This document shows, in pieces, positions 19,009 to 26,429 of a stretch of DNA of 26,429 nt. Both the position numbers and the translations under genes were made by a program. Location of the stretch: IMG/VR virus record IMGVR_UViG_3300027759_000372, positions 1 to 26,429 of that record; one strand, written 5' to 3'. Below the pieces are notes generated by a model. That model was not told where the DNA came from. It did no database searches and was given only the letters and a program-made list of their open reading frames with translations. The first letter of the stretch is position 1. Each line of letters starts with the position of its first letter. The stretch is from a virus.

Positions 19009-19256
19009 TTAAGAAGGGTAAAGAAACATTCTCAGGTTATAACAAACCTAAAAGAACACCAAGCCATCCTACTAAGTCACATGCAGTATTGGCTAAAGAC
19101 GGTGACACAGAAAAGTTAATACGCTTTGGTCAACAAGGTGTAAGTGGTGATAAAACAAATACAGATAGAGCAAAGTCTTTTAAAGCAAGACATGCAGATA
19201 ACATAGCAAAAGGTAAATTGAGTGCCGCTTATTGGGCAAACAAAGTAAAGTGGTAG
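19005..19256 (+). CDS. Basic conserved phage hypothetical protein
   Basis: 83 residues in ATGA overlap with the previous gene. The C-terminal half (KLIRFGQQGVSGDKTNTDRA, then SFKARHADNIAKGKLSAAYW) is a well-conserved motif in small phage proteins, usually annotated as hypothetical. The Lys/Arg content continues that of the three upstream genes. It ends twelve bases before the glycosyltransferase gene. Confidence 0.65.
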   Translation: MIKKGKETFSGYNKPKRTPSHPTKSHAVLAKDGDTEKLIRFGQQGVSGDKTNTDRAKSFKARHADNIAKGKLSAAYWANKVKW

Positions 19257-19267
19257 TATAATAAGCA

Positions 19268-19969
19268 ATGCTTAAAATATTTGTAGGATTTGATGGTAAG
19301 GTAGAGCCGGTAGCGTATCACACATTCTGCCAGTCAGTTATTGAGAAGTCATCAATACCTGTTAGCTTTACACCATTAGCACTAAACACATTATCAGAAT
19401 ACAAAGAAACACACACAGACGGTAGTAACGCATTTATCTACTCACGCTTTCTAGTTCCATATCTATGTGACTTTAAAGGCATGGCACTATTTGTAGATGG
19501 CGATATGATATGCCGAGCAGATATAGCAGAAATACTATGGGAACATGAACAAGACCACGCAGTCAAAGTCGTAAAGCATTATTACCAAACAAAGCATCCT
19601 GTTAAATACTTAGGTGCAAAGAACGAAGACTATCCTAAAAAGAACTGGTCAAGCGTCATGTTATGGAATTGCGGGCATCATCTAAACAAACAACTAACAC
19701 CACAGTTTGTTATGGATAAGCCAGGTAAATACCTACATAGGTTTGAATGGTTAAAGTATCCTGAAGAACAAGTAGGTAAGCTAGACGAAACATGGAATTG
19801 GCTAGAGACAGAATACGAATACAACCCAGACGCAAAATTAATACACCATACATTAGGCACACCATGTTTTAAAGACTATCAGAATACAGACTATAGTCAA
19901 GAATGGTGGGAAACATACCAAAGAATGATATACCCACTTAAGGGTAACAACAAAGAGTCAGAACTATAA
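19268..19969 (+). CDS. Glycosyltransferase, GT8-like
   Basis: 233 residues. The N-terminus LKIFVGFDGKVEPVAYHTF, Arg60 in FIYSRFLVPYL, and the metal-binding Asp-x-Asp at 77-79 (LFVDGDMICRADI) fit a GT-A fold of the GT8 kind. A later MLWNCGH and HHTLGTP segment matches the acceptor-side motifs. It would transfer a sugar from a nucleotide-sugar to an unknown acceptor: phage DNA, virion protein or host surface glycan. Its place between the small basic genes and the terminase genes suggests late expression. No start-site motif is strong; ATG 19268 is the natural start. Confidence 0.75.
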   Translation: MLKIFVGFDGKVEPVAYHTFCQSVIEKSSIPVSFTPLALNTLSEYKETHTDGSNAFIYSRFLVPYLCDFKGMALFVDGDMICRADIAEILWEHEQDHAVKVVKHYYQTKHPVKYLGAKNEDYPKKNWSSVMLWNCGHHLNKQLTPQFVMDKPGKYLHRFEWLKYPEEQVGKLDETWNWLETEYEYNPDAKLIHHTLGTPCFKDYQNTDYSQEWWETYQRMIYPLKGNNKESEL

Positions 19970-20004
19970 CAGAGGGCAACCAACCTATAAGGAGTTGCAT
20001 AACA

Positions 20005-20319
20005 ATGGCAGATAAAACAGATAAAAACCCAAAAGGTGCAGGAGCGCCGGAAGGGCATACCAATTCTAGTAAAAACAATAGGATATGGGGAAATATAATT
20101 AAAAAATATGCTATACAAGAAGACTATAAGAGACTTCATGCTATGGCAGAGAAACTGTACGAAAAAGCAGCAGAAGGTGATTTAGGTGCTATCAAAGAAG
20201 TAGGTGATAGACTAGATGGCAAAGCTATAGCAACTACAGAGTTGACTGGATTAGATGGCTCAGATTTACCTATAAGCATAGGACTCAGGTTTGTTGAACC
20301 AGACACTAAACCAGACTGA
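20005..20319 (+). CDS. Putative terminase small subunit
   Basis: 104 residues with an AAGGAG ribosome site. The opening KGAGAPEGHTNSSKNNRIWG and the later AEGDLGAIKEVGDRLDGKAI are the familiar core of short phage terminase-associated proteins, with A-x-x-G-D-x-x-A-I-K-E-x-x-D-R-L-D-G-K. It immediately precedes and overlaps the large subunit gene, the normal place for a small subunit. At 104 residues it is short; DNA recognition has not been shown. Confidence 0.65.
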   Translation: MADKTDKNPKGAGAPEGHTNSSKNNRIWGNIIKKYAIQEDYKRLHAMAEKLYEKAAEGDLGAIKEVGDRLDGKAIATTELTGLDGSDLPISIGLRFVEPDTKPD

Positions 20320-21565
20320 ACCTTTAGCTGACTTTCCTAAGAAGCTACAATTCTTATTTGACCCACATAGATACAAGGTAGCTTATGGTGGTCGTGGAAG
20401 TGGCAAGTCATGGTCTATGGCTAGAGCTTTACTATTACAGGCAAGCAATAAACCATTAAGGATACTGTGTGCTAGAGAAATTCAAAGGTCTATTAAACAA
20501 TCTGTTCATACTTTACTTAACGACCAAATACAGGCACTTGGGCTTGGTCCATTATACGAGGTCTTGGAAACAGAAATTCGTAGTCGTAGTGGTTCAAGTT
20601 TTAGTTTTACTGGTCTTGCTACTAATACTGTTGAGTCTATTAAGTCTTTTGAAGGTTGTGACATTGTATGGGTAGAAGAAGCTCAAACAGTTAGTAAGAA
20701 ATCATGGGACATTTTAATACCTACAATACGTAAACCAGACTCACAGATATGGGTGTCATTCAATCCTGGTCTTGATACAGACGATACATATAAACGCTTT
20801 GTAATAGAGCCACCTGATAACGCTAAGGTTGTTAAAGTAAACTATACTGACAATCCTTGGTTTCCTGAAGTATTAGAGATAGAACGTCAACATAGCGAAA
20901 AGACTAACCCTGACTATGAAAATATATGGGAAGGTGATTGTAAGGCTGCTGTAGATGGTGCTATATACTCTAACGAGATACGTGAAGCACAAGAAGCTGG
21001 TCGTATAACAACTGTACCTTATGACCCTATGATGAAGGTTCATGTAGTAATGGACTTGGGATGGAACGACAGCATGTCAGTTATCCTATGCCAAAAGGGT
21101 ATATCAGATTTAAGAATCATTGGTTACATAGAAGATGACCACAGAACATTAGATAGCTACTCTGCACAACTAAAGAACTTATCCTATAACTGGGGTACAA
21201 TGTTCTTGCCACATGACGGACAGTCTAAAGACTTTAAGCATGGCATATCAGCAGAAGAGATTATGAAGAAGTTAGGATGGGATATACGTATTGTGCCTAA
21301 AGCAGACATAGAGTCTGGTATTAAGTTAGCACGTATGAACTTCCACCGTATATATTTTGATAAGTCAGCACAAAGACTTGTTGAATGTTTAAAGAATTAT
21401 CGCAGAAGTATAAACTCTGCAACCAACGAACCTGGTGCGCCATTGCATGATGAGTTTTCACATGGAGCAGACGCATTCAGATACTTATGTACCTCTATAG
21501 AGGCTATGAAGAACGAATCATGGTCTAAAGAGAAGATACAATATAATACTAGAGGGATTGTTTAA
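20291..21565 (+). CDS. terL: Terminase large subunit (XtmB-like)
   Basis: About 424 residues from TTG 20291 (or TTG 20294), overlapping the small subunit gene. The ATPase has Walker A GGRGSGKS at residues 33-40 and Walker B CDIVWVEEA around 120-128. The C-terminal nuclease has its Asp in MDLGWNDS and a second acidic cluster HDEFSHGADAFRY near the end. The VWVSFNPGLDTDD stretch is of the PBSX XtmB kind (Terminase_3). It packages phage DNA into the procapsid through the portal. A weak ribosome site suggests coupling to the small subunit. Confidence 0.9.
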   Translation: MLNQTLNQTEPLADFPKKLQFLFDPHRYKVAYGGRGSGKSWSMARALLLQASNKPLRILCAREIQRSIKQSVHTLLNDQIQALGLGPLYEVLETEIRSRSGSSFSFTGLATNTVESIKSFEGCDIVWVEEAQTVSKKSWDILIPTIRKPDSQIWVSFNPGLDTDDTYKRFVIEPPDNAKVVKVNYTDNPWFPEVLEIERQHSEKTNPDYENIWEGDCKAAVDGAIYSNEIREAQEAGRITTVPYDPMMKVHVVMDLGWNDSMSVILCQKGISDLRIIGYIEDDHRTLDSYSAQLKNLSYNWGTMFLPHDGQSKDFKHGISAEEIMKKLGWDIRIVPKADIESGIKLARMNFHRIYFDKSAQRLVECLKNYRRSINSATNEPGAPLHDEFSHGADAFRYLCTSIEAMKNESWSKEKIQYNTRGIV

Positions 21566-23562
21566 TGGCAAAGTTACAAGACATGGAAATCATAGCTCAG
21601 GTAGAACTTGAAGAGAGTATGGCTTATGGTGTCAATGACTCTTCACTATCTAATGATAGAGCAGATGCAATTGACTATTACCTAGGTCAACCATTCGGCA
21701 ACGAAGAAGAAGGTCGTTCACAAGTAATTAGCTATGACGTACAAGATACGATTGAAGCTGCATTACCACAACTCTTAAAAGTCTTTGTAGCTGGTGATAA
21801 GGTGATTCAGTTTGACCCTAAAGGTCCAGAAGACCAAGACGCAGCAGAACAAGAAACAGATTACATTAACCATGTAGTAATGGAAAAGAACGAAGGGTTC
21901 AAGACATTCTACGTATGGTTTAAAGATGCACTACTCTCTAAGAATGGTTATGTTAAAGTTTATTCAGAAGATGAAGAAGAAGTAGAAGAATACGATTACA
22001 AAGGTTTAACTGATGCACAACTACAGATGTTGGCTTCAGATGAGAATACAGAAGTGTTAGAACATACTGGCTATCCTGACCCAACTGTCAACATGGATGT
22101 TATCTATCAGCAAGCAGCCATGAATGGTGTAGACCCTGCTACTATTATGCAACCTATGTTACATGACGTTAAGCTCAAGATTACAGAAAAGAAGACAGAG
22201 ATTAAGATTGAGAACGTAGCACCTGAAAGCATTATGGTATCTGTAGAAGTTACTGGTCCTAATCTAAAAGATGCACGCTTTGTTCAACACAGAGAAGTCA
22301 TGCAGTTAGCTGACATTGCAAAAGCATTTAATAAGCCACTAGAATACATCAAGTCTATTATGTCAGACCTTCGTGATACGTTTGAAGAAGAGTCTAATGC
22401 ACGTGATATATATGATGAAGAATACGATAGAGCTATTGAGTCAGATGAAGCATTAGTTAAAGACACCTATATTAAATTAGATGGTGAACGCTATAGAATA
22501 GTTATCTTAGGCAACACTATTCTTTACAAAGAGAAGTCAGAAGTTGTTCCGTTTGCATGTATCACTCCAATGATAATGCCACATAGACATATTGGTCGTT
22601 CTTATGCTGACTTGACTATGGATATTCAGTTAATTAAGTCTACGCTTATTCGTGGTCAGTTAGATAATATGTATCTAGCTAACAATGGTCGTTATGCTAT
22701 TAGCGATAGAGTAAACCTAGACGATATGCTTACATCACGCCCAGGTGGTATTGTTCGTGTAGAAGGTGACCCAGGTTCAGGCATTATGCCTTTATCACAT
22801 CCACCACTACCAGCATCATCATTTGGTATGGTTGAATACATGGACTCTATGAAAGAAAAGAGAACAGGTGTTACAGCTTACAACCAAGGATTAGATGCTA
22901 ACAGTCTAAACAAGACAGCTACCGGTGTAGCACAGATTATGAATGCGTCTCAACAACGTATTGAGTTAGTAGCTAGAACATTCGCAGAGACAGGTGTTAA
23001 AGAATTATTTAAACTTGTTCACAGATTAGTTAGAACTACACTTACTAAACCTGACATTGTTCGTATGCGTAACAAGTGGGTAGAAGTAGACCCTAGAGAA
23101 TGGGAAGACCGTAATGACTTATCTATCTCTGTAGGTTTAGGTGCAGGTAATAAAGACCAACAATTGGTTCATTTAACATCTATCTTGAATATGCAAAAAG
23201 AAGCTATTCAAATAGGTCTAACATCACCAGAAAAAATTTACAACGCATTATCTAAACTTACACAGAACGCAGGATTTAAAAACCCTGAAGAGTTCTGGAC
23301 TAACCCAGCAAGTACGCCTGAACAAGAAGGTCAACAAAACAAACCTTCTGAAGCAGAGATTATGGTGCAAGGTCAGTTACAGATTGAACGTGAGAAAGCA
23401 CAAGCACAGTTACAACAAGAGCAAGTACGTTCACAGAATGATGTTATAATTGAACGTGAGAAGATAGCAGCACAAGCTGAGTTAGAAAGATTCAAGGCTC
23501 AACTTAAAGCAGAGACAGATTTAGCTATCGCACAAATCAAAGCTCAACAAGGAATGATGTAG
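21565..23562 (+). CDS. Portal protein, P22-like
   Basis: 665 residues, starting in a TAATG overlap with the terminase. The order RADAIDYYLGQPFGNEEEGRS, then VISYDVQDTIEAALPQLLKV, followed by a long mixed domain and MIMPHRHIGRSYADLTMDIQ, is characteristic of large P22-type portals. The last 70 residues are a Gln/Glu/Lys-rich coiled coil (IEREKAQAQLQQEQVRSQND), comparable to the barrel of P22 gp1. It forms the dodecameric DNA channel at one capsid vertex. Confidence 0.85.
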   Translation: MAKLQDMEIIAQVELEESMAYGVNDSSLSNDRADAIDYYLGQPFGNEEEGRSQVISYDVQDTIEAALPQLLKVFVAGDKVIQFDPKGPEDQDAAEQETDYINHVVMEKNEGFKTFYVWFKDALLSKNGYVKVYSEDEEEVEEYDYKGLTDAQLQMLASDENTEVLEHTGYPDPTVNMDVIYQQAAMNGVDPATIMQPMLHDVKLKITEKKTEIKIENVAPESIMVSVEVTGPNLKDARFVQHREVMQLADIAKAFNKPLEYIKSIMSDLRDTFEEESNARDIYDEEYDRAIESDEALVKDTYIKLDGERYRIVILGNTILYKEKSEVVPFACITPMIMPHRHIGRSYADLTMDIQLIKSTLIRGQLDNMYLANNGRYAISDRVNLDDMLTSRPGGIVRVEGDPGSGIMPLSHPPLPASSFGMVEYMDSMKEKRTGVTAYNQGLDANSLNKTATGVAQIMNASQQRIELVARTFAETGVKELFKLVHRLVRTTLTKPDIVRMRNKWVEVDPREWEDRNDLSISVGLGAGNKDQQLVHLTSILNMQKEAIQIGLTSPEKIYNALSKLTQNAGFKNPEEFWTNPASTPEQEGQQNKPSEAEIMVQGQLQIEREKAQAQLQQEQVRSQNDVIIEREKIAAQAELERFKAQLKAETDLAIAQIKAQQGMM

Positions 23563-23735
23563 TGCCATTAAAATTAATGCCTCTTACTAAAGAACAAATT
23601 GACAGTTTATATAATCAAATATATGAAACTGAAAATGAACGTACAATATTCCATGAAATATGCAGAATAATTGAAGATGCACATAATGGTGTTATGTTAG
23701 ACACAAGGTACAAAGGATATAATAATAATGGATAA
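23562..23735 (+). CDS. 57-aa hypothetical protein after portal
   Basis: It begins at a GTG overlapping the portal TAG and ends eight bases inside the next gene. The sequence MPLKLMPLTKEQIDSLYNQI, then YETENERTIFHEICRIIEDA, is helical and acidic. A small protein at this position occurs in several related phages, by memory. Function unknown; head assembly is possible. Confidence 0.6.
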   Translation: MPLKLMPLTKEQIDSLYNQIYETENERTIFHEICRIIEDAHNGVMLDTRYKGYNNNG

Positions 23736-23997
23736 GTCATTATCAGAAATTAAGTTAGGCGCACAAGCACAGCAAATATTAGATAATCCTGTATACAAGG
23801 ATGCTATAGAGCGTGTTAGAGAAAACATTGTTAGTAGTATGACTAATAGTGCGATTGGTGATGAGAAGACACACAACAGATTAGTAATAGCATTACAACT
23901 ATTAAACCAAATAAACAAGCAACTTACTGACGTTATGCAAACAGGTAAGCTCGCATCTATCCAAACGGACAGACCTAAGTTTAAGATATTTGGGTAA
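23728..23997 (+). CDS. Small helical head-region protein
   Basis: 89 residues after an AAAGGA ribosome site. It is nearly all helical (QAQQILDNPVYKDAIERVRE, NRLVIALQLLNQINKQLTDV) with a short basic end RPKFKIFG. The stop is followed by an intrinsic terminator. Position between portal and scaffold suggests a role in head assembly. No family recognised with certainty. Confidence 0.6.
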   Translation: MDKSLSEIKLGAQAQQILDNPVYKDAIERVRENIVSSMTNSAIGDEKTHNRLVIALQLLNQINKQLTDVMQTGKLASIQTDRPKFKIFG

Positions 23998-24011
23998 GGA
24001 CAAGCCCACTT

Positions 24012-24037
24012 AAAGCCTACTTCGGTAGGTTTTTTTA
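24012..24037 (+). terminator. Intrinsic terminator with UUCG loop before the scaffold gene
   Basis: A nine-position stem (24012-24020 with 24025-24033, one G-U) closed by a TTCG tetraloop leads into TTTTTTT. It is a strong terminator by its features. It divides portal and small head genes from the scaffold/capsid pair. Confidence 0.85.
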
Positions 24038-24063
24038 TTGTCTAATTTCAAGGAAACAAAACT

Positions 24064-25053
24064 ATGAGTGACCAAGTCGCAGAACAGTCACCACACAGCC
24101 GATTAGAGGCTATGCTAGGTGATAGTGTTGAGTCAGATGTTAAACCACCTGAACTTCAAGACGAAGAAGAAGAACAAACACCACTAGAGGCGGATGCTGA
24201 AGCTACTGAAGAAGTAGAGTCAGAAGAAGCAACAGATGATAACCCAGATGACCAAGCTGAGGAAGAAGAACAGTCGGAAGATGAAGTTCCTGCTCTCCTT
24301 AAGTTAAAGGTTAATGGTGAAGATGTTGAGAAGCCATTAGACGAAGTCGTAGCATTAGCACAACAAGGCTTAGACTACACGCAAAAGACACAACAAGTAG
24401 CAGAACAACGTAAAGAGCTAGAAGTATATGCTGAGAGTATCAAAGCTCAAGAGCAAGCCTTTCACGAACAGATGCAACTTAACAATGTCTTAATTGAAGA
24501 TGTAGCAAAAATCACATCATTAGACCAACAATTAAACCAATATGCTAACGTGAATTGGAATCAATTGTCTGATAATGATTTTGTGGAAGCGCAAAAACTT
24601 TTCTTTACATACAACCAACTACAGCAAGAACGTAGCCAACTCGTTTCACAGTTTGAAGTCAAAAAGCAACAAGTCGTTCAAAAGCAAACGCAATTGATGG
24701 CTGAGAAGATAGCAAAGGGAAAAGAAATCCTAGCAAAAGAGATACCAAATTGGAGTCCTGAGACTAACCAAGCATTGTTATCTACTGGCAAGGACTATGG
24801 ATTTTCTGATGTTGAACTCAACGCAATTGTTGACCCTCGTCACGTAAAGGTTCTGCATGACGCTATGCAATGGCGCAAACTACAACAAAATTCAGTTGTG
24901 AAGAAAAAGGTATCAAACGCTAAACCGGTAGTGAAACCTGGCTCTAAAGATACCAAAGCGGAAGCTAACTCTAACCACCGTAACCTACGTGAGCAATTAC
25001 GTAAGACAGGTAAGTCAGACGCAGCTACAAAACTTATAGAAAATATGCTTTAA
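24064..25053 (+). CDS. Scaffolding protein candidate
   Basis: 329 residues after an AAGGAAA ribosome site. The N-terminal 75 residues are very acidic (QDEEEEQTPLEADAEATEE). The middle is a long coiled coil (LDYTQKTQQVAEQRKELEVY) and the C-terminal 50 residues are basic (VVKKKVSNAKPVVKPGSKDT), ending NHRNLREQLRKTGKS. A basic C-terminal helix that binds the coat protein is a known mark of phage scaffolds. It precedes the capsid gene, as expected. It should guide procapsid assembly and then leave. Confidence 0.75.
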   Translation: MSDQVAEQSPHSRLEAMLGDSVESDVKPPELQDEEEEQTPLEADAEATEEVESEEATDDNPDDQAEEEEQSEDEVPALLKLKVNGEDVEKPLDEVVALAQQGLDYTQKTQQVAEQRKELEVYAESIKAQEQAFHEQMQLNNVLIEDVAKITSLDQQLNQYANVNWNQLSDNDFVEAQKLFFTYNQLQQERSQLVSQFEVKKQQVVQKQTQLMAEKIAKGKEILAKEIPNWSPETNQALLSTGKDYGFSDVELNAIVDPRHVKVLHDAMQWRKLQQNSVVKKKVSNAKPVVKPGSKDTKAEANSNHRNLREQLRKTGKSDAATKLIENML

Positions 25054-25073
25054 TTTAAAAGGAAACCATAATC

Positions 25074-26027
25074 ATGGCAGCATCAGCAACCAATAGTTAT
25101 ACCGGTAAAGGTATAGCTGAATCTTTTGAAGATATCATTTTTGATATTTCTCCAGAAGATACACCATTGTTATCAATGGCAAAAAGAATGTCAGCAGGGC
25201 AAACTTACCATCAATGGCAAACAGACGCATTAGCAGCAGCAGCGACTAACAGAGCTATTGAAGGTGATGATTCTTCATTCTCAACATTAGCAGCAACAAC
25301 AGTATTAGGTAACTATACTCAAATCTCAAGCAAGACAGTTCAAATTTCAAACACTTATGACGTAGTTAAAAAATATGGTCGTAAGTCTGAAGTTGCTTAC
25401 CAACTTATGAAAGCTGGTAAGGAAATGAAGAGAGATATGGAGTATGCTATTGTACGTAACCAAGCATCATCAGCAGGTGGCGCAGCAACAGCTCGTTCAT
25501 CAGCAGGTATGGAATCTTGGATTGTAAACAGAGTACTAGCTACAGGTTCTACATCAGGTTCTACTCCTGGCTTTTCAGGTGGTCTTGTTGCAGCTCCTAC
25601 AGACGGTACAGCAGTTACATTCGTTGAAGCAGACTTAAAGTCAGCTTTACAATTAGCTTGGACAGATGGTGGCGAACCATCAACAATCCTTATGTCAGCA
25701 ACCAACAAATCACGTTTTTCTGGTTTTAGTGGTATTGCTACTAAGTTCAACAATGTTCAAGGCACAACACAAGCAACTATTACTGGTGCAGCAGACGTTT
25801 ACGTTTCTGACTTCGGTAATCATACTGTGAAACTTGACCGTTTCATGCGTGATGCAGCAGTTCTTTGTATTGACCCAGGCTATGTTGGTTTAGCTTCACT
25901 CAGACCTTTAAGCAAAGAAGAACTTGCTAAAACTGGTGACTCAACTAAATATCTATTAACAGCAGAATATGCTTTAGTAGTACAGAACCCTGACGCACAT
26001 GCAAAAGTGCAAAACACAGGTGCTTAG
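25074..26027 (+). CDS. Major capsid protein, SU10-like
   Basis: 317 residues after an AAAAGGAAA ribosome site. The N-terminus SATNSYTGKGIAESFEDIIF, then DISPEDTPLLSMAKRMSAGQ, and the further ISNTYDVVKKYGRKSEVAYQ are typical of the SU10 major capsid family (HK97 fold). The length is normal. The end LTAEYALVVQNPDAHAKVQN is also as in the family. It builds the shell around scaffold. A terminator follows after about 17 bases. Confidence 0.88.
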   Translation: MAASATNSYTGKGIAESFEDIIFDISPEDTPLLSMAKRMSAGQTYHQWQTDALAAAATNRAIEGDDSSFSTLAATTVLGNYTQISSKTVQISNTYDVVKKYGRKSEVAYQLMKAGKEMKRDMEYAIVRNQASSAGGAATARSSAGMESWIVNRVLATGSTSGSTPGFSGGLVAAPTDGTAVTFVEADLKSALQLAWTDGGEPSTILMSATNKSRFSGFSGIATKFNNVQGTTQATITGAADVYVSDFGNHTVKLDRFMRDAAVLCIDPGYVGLASLRPLSKEELAKTGDSTKYLLTAEYALVVQNPDAHAKVQNTGA

Positions 26028-26044
26028 TAACTAGATGTGATATG

Positions 26045-26080
26045 ATAGGGGGAGTTAATTCTCCCTCTATTATTTATATA
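26045..26080 (+). terminator. Terminator-like hairpin after the major capsid gene
   Basis: Bases 26045-26054 pair with 26061-26070 as a ten-position G/C-rich stem (one G-U), with a loop TTAATT and a tail TATTTATAT. The tail is only partly T, so it may be leaky or serve mRNA stability. The next gene starts at its end. Confidence 0.65.
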
Positions 26081-26256
26081 TGATACTTTCAACATTTGAA
26101 AACAATAACAAGTCTGCTAATGTATGTAAGATAGCAGGTGAATATGAAGTAATGATGTATATAGATGAACAATATGTAAAGTCTCAAGTTGTATGGAATG
26201 AACAAGACGGAGAAGACTTTGCTGAAGATTGGGTATTAAATGCCGATATTATTTGA
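26080..26256 (+). CDS. 58-aa acidic hypothetical protein
   Basis: It starts at ATG 26080, directly after the terminator-like hairpin, with no visible ribosome site. It reads ILSTFENNNKSANVCKIAGE, then strands YEVMMYIDEQY and an acidic end EDFAEDWVLNA. Small proteins of this type follow capsid genes in other phages, to my memory; function unknown. It overlaps the next gene by 17 bases. Confidence 0.55.
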   Translation: MILSTFENNNKSANVCKIAGEYEVMMYIDEQYVKSQVVWNEQDGEDFAEDWVLNADII

Positions 26257-26429
26257 CCACAATAGCGTAACAGGTGTAAGTCAATACTTTGACTACGACC
26301 CTGCTAAAGATACATACTACCTAACTAGCACACAAGATATTAGTGGCATGTTAGACGATATTAAAAAGTCCAGAGATAACCCTGAAGTTTGGAACAAGGG
26401 TGTTAAACAAGAATGGGCGCACTTTGCTA
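26240..26429 (+). CDS. Structural-type protein, 5' part (3' end outside window)
   Basis: The reading frame opens at ATG 26240 within the previous gene and continues past the window edge, 63 residues so far. The sequence has MPILFDHNSVTGVSQYFDYD and DTYYLTSTQDISGMLDDIKK, then WNKGVKQEWAHFA. Proteins starting this way occur beside capsid genes of podoviruses. A role is not known. The gene is partial. Confidence 0.55.
   Translation, partial: MPILFDHNSVTGVSQYFDYDPAKDTYYLTSTQDISGMLDDIKKSRDNPEVWNKGVKQEWAHFA

Noticed and set aside
25397-25753. 118-codon frame on the - strand within the capsid gene.
   Set aside because: It is antisense to a well-supported capsid gene and has no start signal or recognisable domain.
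1-26429. Search by eye for tRNA genes, CRISPR arrays, insertion sequences and integrase or attachment sites.
   Set aside because: None was seen. A short degenerate element could be missed without a computed search.

Overview
This window is most of the genome of a tailed, podovirus-like dsDNA phage. It is AT-rich and tightly packed, with many ATGA and TAATG start/stop overlaps. It carries a P22-type portal, an XtmB-like large terminase, a scaffold, an SU10-like major capsid protein, and a holin/GH24 endolysin pair. No integrase, repressor of known type, tRNA or CRISPR array was seen. The stand-out feature is a 23-codon gene (11357-11428, +) encoding a complete PqqA, the peptide precursor of the redox cofactor pyrroloquinoline quinone. 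No other pqq gene is present, so this looks like an auxiliary metabolic gene that relies on the host's PQQ enzymes. Together with the streamlined AT-rich genome, it suggests an aquatic PQQ-dependent host, most plausibly a methylotroph of the Methylophilaceae (LD28/OM43 type). The host is an inference, not something read from the sequence.

Layout. (1) 1-9730, +: the end of the late operon, with the C-terminus of a tail/fibre protein, two small GNAT-like proteins, a run of low-complexity virion/ejection-type proteins, then a surface/lysis region (XhlA-like protein, two secreted proteins, a TM/coiled-coil protein, a SprT-like protease, a 3-TM holin, a GH24 lysozyme) and a calcineurin-like phosphoesterase. 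(2) 11253-9727, -: a small operon with a SleB-type cell-wall hydrolase, a HTH-like protein, a DUF3310 protein and tiny membrane or secreted proteins. (3) 11254-11510, +: pqqA as a single-gene unit with a candidate promoter, a 3' hairpin and a strong terminator shared with the next operon. (4) 13250-11511, -: a recombination operon (four tiny proteins, ERF-type annealing protein, YqaJ/lambda-exonuclease-type nuclease, SSB-tail protein) behind a good sigma70-type promoter. (5) 13389-18313, +: a replication and DNA-processing operon (O/DnaD-like initiator, DnaB-like helicase, NinB, two DNA methyltransferases, YbcO-like and PD-(D/E)XK-like nucleases, a winged-HTH protein, a Q-like antiterminator candidate). 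(6) 18316-26429, +: a strong extended -10 promoter, an ~80-nt leader and an intrinsic terminator, then small Lys-rich proteins, a glycosyltransferase, terminase, portal, scaffold and capsid. The last gene runs off the window.

Region 6 probably continues, through tail genes outside the window, into region 1 if the map is circular or circularly permuted. The order Q-like gene, methyltransferase, strong promoter, short leader, terminator, late genes resembles lambdoid late control, in which Q lets polymerase pass the leader terminator. The intrinsic terminators before the scaffold gene and after the capsid gene fit an antiterminated late operon.

Many true starts differ from the longest open frame. 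Starts were chosen by Shine-Dalgarno matches and by overlap with the upstream stop. Twelve coding genes shorter than 60 codons were read directly from the sequence.
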